Assembly: GCA_002429045.1 (NCBI GenBank)
Contig: DIYM01000093.1
Coordinates: forward strand, 1 to 28,155
Direction of reading: 5' to 3'
Length of the DNA stretch: 28,155 nucleotides
Origin: Phycisphaerales bacterium UBA6054
GTDB taxonomy: Bacteria; Planctomycetota; Phycisphaerae; Phycisphaerales; UBA1924
Shown here: positions 23,096 through 28,155 of the stretch, in pieces
How positions within the stretch are numbered: the stretch's first letter is position 1
How the letters are laid out: every line of letters starts with the position of its first letter
Position numbers and translations under genes: made by a program
Notes under the pieces: generated by a model
Databases searched by the model: none
What the model was told of the DNA's origin: nothing
Seen by the model: only the letters and a program-made list of their open reading frames with translations

Positions 23096-24148
23096 TCAGG
23101 GGCTTATCAGCACCTGCTCGCACAGGTCCATCGCGCCCGACACGCTCGGCGCTGCGTCCGAATAGTCGGGGCGGGGTCCGGAAGCGGGCACGAGGTGCGC
23201 GAACTCGGCGCGGAGGCCCGGATCCACGGGGATGTTCCGGCTGTCGCTCTGGGCGAGCAGGCGCTCGACCGCGGGCGAGACCAGGTATGCCGCGAGCCGG
23301 CGGGCGGCGTCGGGGTTGGGCGCCCCGGCGACCAGCGCGACGGTGTTGGGGATGGTGGTCGGTCCCGGGCTCGGGAAGGATGCGCCGGCTTCTGGGGTCT
23401 CGAAGGTCATGCCGATCGGCCAGGCGTTGGCGACCGCGACCCAGACATCGTCGGTGTCGGTGAGCCCGACATCGATCTCGCCCTCGTAGATCGCGCGGAC
23501 CACGCGGGCGTTCCCGTCGTAAAGGCGCAGCCCGTTCGCTTCCATCGCCACGAGCCAGTCTTCGAACAACTCGGGGCCCCAGAGGGCGTGGAGCAACGCC
23601 ATGTGCCCGCGGGTCGTGCCGAACTGGGGCCTTGCCATGCCGACGCGCCCGGACCACTCGGGGCGGGTCAGGGCGTCGAGCGTGGTGGGGGGCGTGCCGA
23701 TCCGGTCCTCGGCGTACGCGATCACCCGGCCCCGCTCGGCGAAGCCGATCCAGGTCTCGTCCGGGCCGATCAGTTCCGAGGGCCAGCCCGGGCGCACCGC
23801 GCCCGACATCCCCCCCGGCTCGAGGACGCCCGCCTCATCGAGCAGCAGGGTGCCCATCGGCTCGGACGACCACCACACATCGCAGCGTGGGTTTTCGCGT
23901 TCGGCCAGCAGCCGGGTGACCAGGCCGGTGGTCTTGGTCGCTTCGGTGTCGCCGACCAGTTCGATTTCGATACCGGTCTCGACCTCGAAGGCTTGTACGA
24001 CCTGAGCCACGAAGATGTCGTCGGCGCTGGTGTAGAGCACGACGGTCTGCGTCGATGCGGTCGCGCCTGCGTCCGGCGTTGCGTGGTCGCCGCACGACGC
24101 GCCAGCCAGCAGCAGACCGACGCAAAGAGTGAGGGCGGCGCGATGCAT
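23096..24148 (-). CDS. Extracellular solute-binding protein (iron/FbpA-like type), orphan
   Basis: 350 aa with an N-terminal export signal; the Cys at residue 19 follows GAS, a weak lipobox. The mature part starts TQTVVLYTSADDIFVAQVVQAFEVETGIEIELV, the usual opening of periplasmic iron or 2-aminoethylphosphonate binding proteins, with later stretches such as RCDVWWSSEP, EWSGRVGMARPQFG, EIDVGLTDTDD and the PNPDAARRLAAYLVSPAVERLL domain end. No permease or ATPase gene is adjacent. The ATG shares one base with the stop of the coiled-coil membrane protein upstream (TGATG), so translation is coupled. Ligand undetermined: I do not see the paired tyrosines of classical ferric-binding proteins. Confidence 0.9.
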   Translation of the reverse strand: MHRAALTLCVGLLLAGASCGDHATPDAGATASTQTVVLYTSADDIFVAQVVQAFEVETGIEIELVGDTEATKTTGLVTRLLAERENPRCDVWWSSEPMGTLLLDEAGVLEPGGMSGAVRPGWPSELIGPDETWIGFAERGRVIAYAEDRIGTPPTTLDALTRPEWSGRVGMARPQFGTTRGHMALLHALWGPELFEDWLVAMEANGLRLYDGNARVVRAIYEGEIDVGLTDTDDVWVAVANAWPIGMTFETPEAGASFPSPGPTTIPNTVALVAGAPNPDAARRLAAYLVSPAVERLLAQSDSRNIPVDPGLRAEFAHLVPASGPRPDYSDAAPSVSGAMDLCEQVLISP

Positions 24149-25965
24149 CAGTCACCCGATCCCGACGACGAGCCGGATGAAGCGTCCGCGCCGGCTTCGG
24201 CGGGCTTGGCGTTCTCGCCGGCTTCTCTCGCCGCGGCCTCCTGCAAGCGCCCGAAGTACGCCTTGACCGCCTGTTCGTGCTCGCGGGGGACGCGTTTGGT
24301 CTCGATCGCTTCGGCGGCCTGTGCTTCGGCGTTCTCGACGACGCTGGAGAAGGTCGCGGTGGATTCGCCGCGGATCTGCGAGCCGTAGACGAGTGAGGAG
24401 GCGATGACGGGGCCCTGGTCGGTGGTGCTGACGTTGGCTTTCTCGTTCTTGAGTACGAAGTCGGCGGGCTGCTCGTTGGGCCCGACACCCAGCCCGCGCC
24501 CCGGCCCCCCGGATCCCGAGCCCTCACCCATCGAGTCGCCCTGTGCGAACTGCCCGTTCTCCCCCCACTGGGAGCCCTGGCCGAACATGTTGCCCTGCCC
24601 CTGGCCCTGCCCGTTGCCCGAGCACTGCGACATGCTGTCCTGTGCCTGGCTCATGGCCTGGTCGAGGGCCTGCATCTCGCTCTGCATCTGCTCCAGGTTC
24701 GAGAGCTGCCCGGACATGGAATCGAGCCCCTGGGACATCTGGCCCTGCGACTCGTTCTGCATGCCCTGGGCCATCTGGCCCATCGCCTGGGACATCGCCG
24801 AGGCGGCGTCCGAGGCGTTCTGCTGGGCCTGGGCTTGCTGCTTGAGCTGATCGATCTGCTCCTGGCTGAGCCCCTGTTCTTTGAGTGCCTGCTCGAGCGC
24901 GTCGGGGTCGGTCGCCAGTTGCTGGGCTTGCGCTTCGCTGAGCCCTGCCTCGCGGAGCTGCTCTTCGAGTTGCTCGCGATTCGCGGCCATCTGGCCCATC
25001 GCTTCGGCCATCTTCTCGAGTTGCTTCTCGAGCTGCCGCTTCTGTTCTTCGGGCATCTCGCCCGACGCGATCTGCTCGGCGAGTTCCTCGAGCCGCTTCT
25101 TGGCTTCGGCGAAGTCGCCCCGCGCCATGGCCTTGGCCATCTCGGTCGCGGGTCCCTCTTCCGGTTGTTCCATGCGGTTCATCGCGTCCTTGATCGCGTC
25201 GAACGTCATGCCCTCCTCGCCGTTGCGCTGCTCGGCGAGGGTGTCCGAGAGCTTGGTGAGCCGCTTGATCGCCGCCCGCTGCATCTCTTCGGGGCTGATC
25301 TGCTCGATCTCGCTCGGATTGAAGAGGTCCTCGATCGCATCGGTCTCGTCTTGGAGCTCGATCCCGGCTTTGGCGAGGATCTCATCGATCTGCTTCTGCG
25401 CGTTGTCGACCTCGGCGGCGACCTCGCGCACTTCTTCCAACGCGGCCTGATCGGCCTGCCGCTTCGTGAGCAGCCCGGCGACATCGGTCGCGGGCAGCCA
25501 CCACACCGCGAGCAGCGCGGCGCACGCGGCGACGGGCCACCACGAGTTGCCGGGCGCTTCGATCGGGACGGTGTCACGCACGACGACCCGCCTGGCCCGA
25601 TCGCCCGCGTCGGAGACGATCGCCTTGGCCCAGGGCGAGGGGTCGTCCTCGACGCACAACGCGGTCGAGAGGCTCTCACGCAGATCGGCACGCTCGTCGA
25701 TGGTCCGGGCGATGGCTTCTTCGGTGGGCCTGCGCACCGCCGCGATGGCGAGCCCGACCAGCACCGACGCGCCCGCCAGCGCGGGCAGGACCCAGGACCA
25801 CTCGATCGCCAGGGTCGGGAAGAGCTTCTGGGCGGCGCGGGCGAGCAACGCGAGCACGCCGGCGATCGTCATCAGGACGACCGTGTGATGGATCCAGCGG
25901 GCGATCAGCAGGCGCTGCCCGGCCCGGGCGATCACGGTGCGGATGGGGTCGCTGGGTGTGCTCAT
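24148..25965 (-). CDS. DUF4175-like membrane protein with long Gln-rich coiled coil
   Basis: 605 aa. Hydrophobic helices lie at about 29-46, 57-77 and 145-162. Residues 165-400 are a long charged helix-rich region (EEQKRQLEKQLEKMAEAMGQM and similar). Residues about 405-510 are low complexity, rich in Gln, Met, Ser and Gly (repeated GQMxQG-type units, then GNGQGQGQG). The end has the conserved-looking block LVYGSQIRGESTATFSSVV and RVPREHEQAVKAYFGRL. The plan resembles large DUF4175-type proteins of planctomycetes and alphaproteobacteria, often near MoxR/DUF58 genes, which are absent here. GGAG lies eight bases before the ATG. Probably a structural or scaffold protein at the inner membrane (inference). 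Confidence 0.85.
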   Translation of the reverse strand: MSTPSDPIRTVIARAGQRLLIARWIHHTVVLMTIAGVLALLARAAQKLFPTLAIEWSWVLPALAGASVLVGLAIAAVRRPTEEAIARTIDERADLRESLSTALCVEDDPSPWAKAIVSDAGDRARRVVVRDTVPIEAPGNSWWPVAACAALLAVWWLPATDVAGLLTKRQADQAALEEVREVAAEVDNAQKQIDEILAKAGIELQDETDAIEDLFNPSEIEQISPEEMQRAAIKRLTKLSDTLAEQRNGEEGMTFDAIKDAMNRMEQPEEGPATEMAKAMARGDFAEAKKRLEELAEQIASGEMPEEQKRQLEKQLEKMAEAMGQMAANREQLEEQLREAGLSEAQAQQLATDPDALEQALKEQGLSQEQIDQLKQQAQAQQNASDAASAMSQAMGQMAQGMQNESQGQMSQGLDSMSGQLSNLEQMQSEMQALDQAMSQAQDSMSQCSGNGQGQGQGNMFGQGSQWGENGQFAQGDSMGEGSGSGGPGRGLGVGPNEQPADFVLKNEKANVSTTDQGPVIASSLVYGSQIRGESTATFSSVVENAEAQAAEAIETKRVPREHEQAVKAYFGRLQEAAAREAGENAKPAEAGADASSGSSSGSGD

Positions 25966-26129
25966 GGATCGGTCTCCGTTGAGGCGGACGCCCGCCCCGC
26001 ACGTCTATATTCGGAGTCCGCCCGCCCGGGTCGCCCCGGATCCGCGAAAAACCGTCAGGATCTTCGGGAATCCTACCGCGGGACCGTCTCCCGGTTGCCA
26101 AGCAAGCCCCGAACGGGCATGATCGCTCC
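25966..26129. other. 164-base divergent intergenic region
   Basis: Largest gap in the window, between the coiled-coil membrane protein (minus) and the O-antigen-ligase-like gene (plus). It holds an AT-rich spot (TCTATATTC, 26004-26012), giving TATAGA on the minus strand as a possible -10, but no convincing -35 on either side. No small gene or RNA is evident. Confidence 0.4.
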
Positions 26130-27452
26130 GTGCGGTCGGCGGCGGCGAGATTGGTCGGGTGGATGGACGGCTCGTACGTCGATCGTCACGCGTGCGACGC
26201 GGCGTTCGCCAGGATGCACGCCCGGGACGCGATCGGCGACCGGATCCACCTCGCCACGGCCTGCCTGGCGTTGTTCCTGCTCGCCGGGCCGACGAGTGCG
26301 GTCGAGATCGGGGTGATCCCGCTGGCCGTGTTCTTCGTGGTCCGCACGATCAACGTGTTCCCGCTGTGGATCCACGGGTTCGGGCAGCCCGCGATGCTGG
26401 TCGCGCTGGCGCTGTTCGGTTGGCTGTCGATCACGCTGGTCTGGTCGCGCGACCCCGGGATGGGCATCACCGAGTTGGACCGGATGCGGTGGTTCCTGCT
26501 GATCCCGCTGCTGTTCCCGGTCATCGAGCACCGGCGTGCGCTCGTGCACGCGTTGGCGTTCGGGCTGATCGTCGCATCGATCGCGCAGCTGCTCTCGGCG
26601 GTGCCCGGCGTGCGCGAGGTCTTCCCGTTCCGTCATCCCGGGCGTATCACGGGCTGGTGGTCGCCGGTGGTTGGGGGCACGATCCAGGCGGGCGCGGTCG
26701 GGCTGTTCATCGCGCCGGCGTTGGTTGGCGCCGGGCGTGAACGGTGGATCGGGGCGGTCGGCTTGGCGTTGTCGCTGTCCGGTCTCCTGGCGTCGGGGAC
26801 ACGCGGGGCGTGGATCGCGGGTGGCGGTCTGCTCGCGGTCGCGGTGCCCGTGCTGCTGTGGCGGAGCGGGCCGAACGCGAGGAGGCGTGCGGGTCTCGTG
26901 CTTCTGGTCGCGTGCCTCGCGGGGATCGGGGCGGGGCTCGCCTTCAGGGACGGCATCGCGATCCGGGTGGATCAGGCGATCGATGAGATCCGGGCGGCGC
27001 AGGCGGGCGAGTTCGCGTCGCCCACCGGGGCCCGCATCGCGCTGATGCGGATGTCGGTCGACGAGGGGCTGGGACGCCCGATCACCGGGCACGGCGCCGG
27101 GAGCGTGCTCCGGCTGGCCAGGGACCGGTTCGGAGAGGAACGCGGGGCGTTCCACCTGGCCCACGCACACTCCACGCCGGCGCACTTGTTTGTGACCGGG
27201 GGCGTGCCGGCGCTGCTGCTGGGCGCGGCGCTGTTCGCGACGATCCTGCGCAACGGCTCGAGACGCGTGCCGGGCGATCCCGGGCGGGCCCTCGAACTCG
27301 GCGTGCCGTTCGGGGTGCTGGGGATTGTGCTCGCGTCGGTGTTCGACGTCGTGCTGATCAACATGCAGGTCGCGGCGTTGCTCGCGGCGTTCGCCGCGCT
27401 CTCGCCGGCGTGCACACCGGATCAGGATCGAGCTCTCAACCCGGGCGGCTGA
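26130..27452 (+). CDS. O-antigen ligase/polymerase-like membrane protein (Wzy/WaaL type)
   Basis: 440 aa with about ten or more hydrophobic helices from residue 41 onward. The WaaL/Wzy-type features are LLASGTRGAWIAGG in the middle, a long loop (about 285-345) with TGARIALMRMSVDEGLGRPITGHGAGS, and AHAHSTPAHLFVTGGVPALLL after it, matching the periplasmic loop with its key His/Arg region in O-antigen ligases. Such proteins polymerise or attach surface glycans using undecaprenyl-linked donors. No glycan synthesis gene is adjacent. GTG 26130 has no ribosome site and only a CATGAT six bases upstream; the in-frame ATG at 26163 is an alternative start. The call is by pattern. Confidence 0.85.
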   Translation: MRSAAARLVGWMDGSYVDRHACDAAFARMHARDAIGDRIHLATACLALFLLAGPTSAVEIGVIPLAVFFVVRTINVFPLWIHGFGQPAMLVALALFGWLSITLVWSRDPGMGITELDRMRWFLLIPLLFPVIEHRRALVHALAFGLIVASIAQLLSAVPGVREVFPFRHPGRITGWWSPVVGGTIQAGAVGLFIAPALVGAGRERWIGAVGLALSLSGLLASGTRGAWIAGGGLLAVAVPVLLWRSGPNARRRAGLVLLVACLAGIGAGLAFRDGIAIRVDQAIDEIRAAQAGEFASPTGARIALMRMSVDEGLGRPITGHGAGSVLRLARDRFGEERGAFHLAHAHSTPAHLFVTGGVPALLLGAALFATILRNGSRRVPGDPGRALELGVPFGVLGIVLASVFDVVLINMQVAALLAAFAALSPACTPDQDRALNPGG

Positions 27453-27469
27453 TCGGTGGGCGCCGATCC

Positions 27470-27760
27470 CTAGTGATTCAGCTTCTTGGGCCCTTCTTTG
27501 CCCGCGACGCGGGTCATCTCGCCGTCGCCCGTGCGTTCGTACTTGGTGAATCCGAGGCGGTCGAGGTTCTCGTTGGAGAGTTGGCCCTTGGATTTCATGT
27601 CCGACCATTTGCCCGCGATGTTGGGCGCCTGGGGCACGCGGTGGACCGGGCGTCCTTCATGCTCGGTGAGCGCGTCTTCGGACATGGGCTGGACGGTCTC
27701 GAAGTGCTCGCCTGTGGGCTGGCCTTGCTCGTCGAGGTATTCGTACACGTAAACAGGCAT
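27470..27760 (-). CDS. FmdB-like small protein lacking all zinc cysteines
   Basis: 96 aa from the ATG at 27760; the open frame continues two codons to a TTG, but family members start MPxYxYE. The N-terminus MPVYVYEYL, then HFETVQPMSEDALTEH (about 19-34) and RPVHRVPQAPNIAG (37-50), follow the FmdB zinc-ribbon layout, in which MPIYEYxCxxCGxxFE and a second CPxCG pair would bind zinc. Here there is no cysteine in the whole protein. I recall cysteine-free variants with the same PNIAGKWSD ending in planctomycetes, so this is likely a stable subfamily and not decay. The C-terminus is charged (GKEGPKKLNH). TATCAT lies five bases before the ATG. Function unknown. Confidence 0.85.
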   Translation of the reverse strand: MPVYVYEYLDEQGQPTGEHFETVQPMSEDALTEHEGRPVHRVPQAPNIAGKWSDMKSKGQLSNENLDRLGFTKYERTGDGEMTRVAGKEGPKKLNH

Positions 27761-27765
27761 GCTCA

Positions 27766-27771
27766 ATGATA
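27766..27771 (-). promoter_or_regulatory. -10-like box of FmdB-like gene, leaderless layout
   Basis: TATCAT on the minus strand, five bases (TGAGC) before the ATG. It is the closest of the series to the TATAAT consensus. Confidence 0.45.
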
Positions 27772-27793
27772 TCGGGCACCCGCGGGCGGCGAT

Positions 27794-28132
27794 TCAGCCG
27801 AACACCTGCCCCGATTCGGTGTCCTGCATCCGCCAACCGAGCGAGCGGCAGAGCTTGCTGAGGACGGGCCAGGCGAAGTCCTGGTCGTTGACGACGACCA
27901 TCGCCTGCTGGAGTTCGTCCTGGGTAGAGGCGTACTCGACGGTGAACCCGGGCCCGTGGAGGACCGCGGTGCCCAGCGATTCGGACCGTGCCGACCCGTC
28001 CGGCTGGGCGTTGAAGGGCGCGAGCGTCCGGACGAGCTCGGCGGGCGTGCCAAGCGGGACGTTTCCCGCTGAGGGGTCTTCCCGATCGCGGGGGTGGAGG
28101 AGCACCAGGATGCGTTTCTTGCGCTTGGACAT
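27794..28132 (-). CDS. Small conserved-looking protein, unknown function
   Basis: 112 aa. A basic start (MSKRKKRILVLLHPRDREDP) leads into a strand, then residues 20-60 with AELVRTLAPFNAQP, and a mixed alpha/beta C-terminal half (STQDELQQAMVVVNDQDFAWPVLSKLCRSLGWRMQD). No signal peptide, membrane segment or known catalytic motif is seen, and I cannot name a family. The alternating hydrophobic pattern and good codon structure make it a real gene. It is upstream of the FmdB-like gene on the same strand, 33 bases away, but that gene appears to have its own start box. TACCCT lies eight bases before the ATG. Confidence 0.8.
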   Translation of the reverse strand: MSKRKKRILVLLHPRDREDPSAGNVPLGTPAELVRTLAPFNAQPDGSARSESLGTAVLHGPGFTVEYASTQDELQQAMVVVNDQDFAWPVLSKLCRSLGWRMQDTESGQVFG

Positions 28133-28140
28133 GCCGGGAC

Positions 28141-28146
28141 AGGGTA
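28141..28146 (-). promoter_or_regulatory. -10-like box of the last gene, leaderless layout
   Basis: TACCCT on the minus strand, eight bases before the ATG at 28132 and close to the window end. Spacing is longer than the five bases seen in most of the series, so it is a weaker member. Confidence 0.3.
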
Positions 28147-28155
28147 GCAGCGGGG

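Noticed and set aside
27451..27468. Six-base inverted repeat GATCGG/CCGATC between the O-antigen-ligase-like and FmdB-like genes
   Set aside because: Short stem, no T-run on either strand, partly overlapping the stop codon; likely chance in this composition.
1..28155. tRNA, rRNA, CRISPR, transposase, integrase or attachment-site signals
   Set aside because: None found by reading both strands; gaps are too short for most, and base composition and codon style look even across the window.

Overview
The window is high-GC bacterial chromosome that reads like a planctomycete, most likely Phycisphaerae. The lineage call rests on several protein types together: a zinc-ribbon/HEAT membrane protein, a prepilin-like protein with a DUF1559-style tail, an FmdB-like protein without cysteines, a shortened UvrC, and a RedB-like thioredoxin-fold protein coupled to a histidine-rich membrane receptor. 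This is inference from family knowledge, not from a marker gene. I recognise 24 protein genes. There is no RNA gene, CRISPR array, insertion sequence or prophage, and no gap above about 165 bases, so this is dense ordinary chromosome.

Layout. 1-1205: degenerate receiver + GAF protein. 1216-2824: VOC protein and DUF6265-like protein (minus), divergent from a regulator with two HxlR-like winged helices; the 94-base gap holds two face-to-face promoters over one perfect palindrome. 2982-5240: NfeD-like protein and flotillin, ended by a bidirectional terminator. 5322-7534: RedB-like protein and a chemotaxis-type receptor (minus, overlapping). 7677-10264: der (minus) and miaA (plus), divergent. 10372-13793: topA and a beta-carbonic anhydrase overlapping by ATGA. 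13836-17041: CLC channel with CBS domains, prepilin-like protein, lipoprotein. 17043-20002: uvrC (minus) divergent from the HEAT protein, then a second bidirectional terminator. 20098-25965: five minus-strand genes (lipoprotein, M20 amidohydrolase, HD-GYP protein, solute-binding protein, coiled-coil membrane protein). 26130-27452: O-antigen-ligase-like protein. 27470-28132: FmdB-like protein and a small unknown protein.

How the genes fit together. Housekeeping genes (der, miaA, topA, uvrC) are interleaved with envelope and signalling genes. NfeD and flotillin should form one membrane-microdomain module. RedB and the receptor look like one sensing unit. The VOC/DUF6265 pair looks like a small stress response controlled by its divergent regulator.

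The most notable pattern is at gene starts. About eight starts without a Shine-Dalgarno carry a TANNNT box just upstream, six of them with exactly five bases between box and start codon. That is the layout expected for leaderless mRNAs. The other monocistronic or first genes mostly have clear GGAG-type ribosome sites, so the window appears to use two initiation modes.
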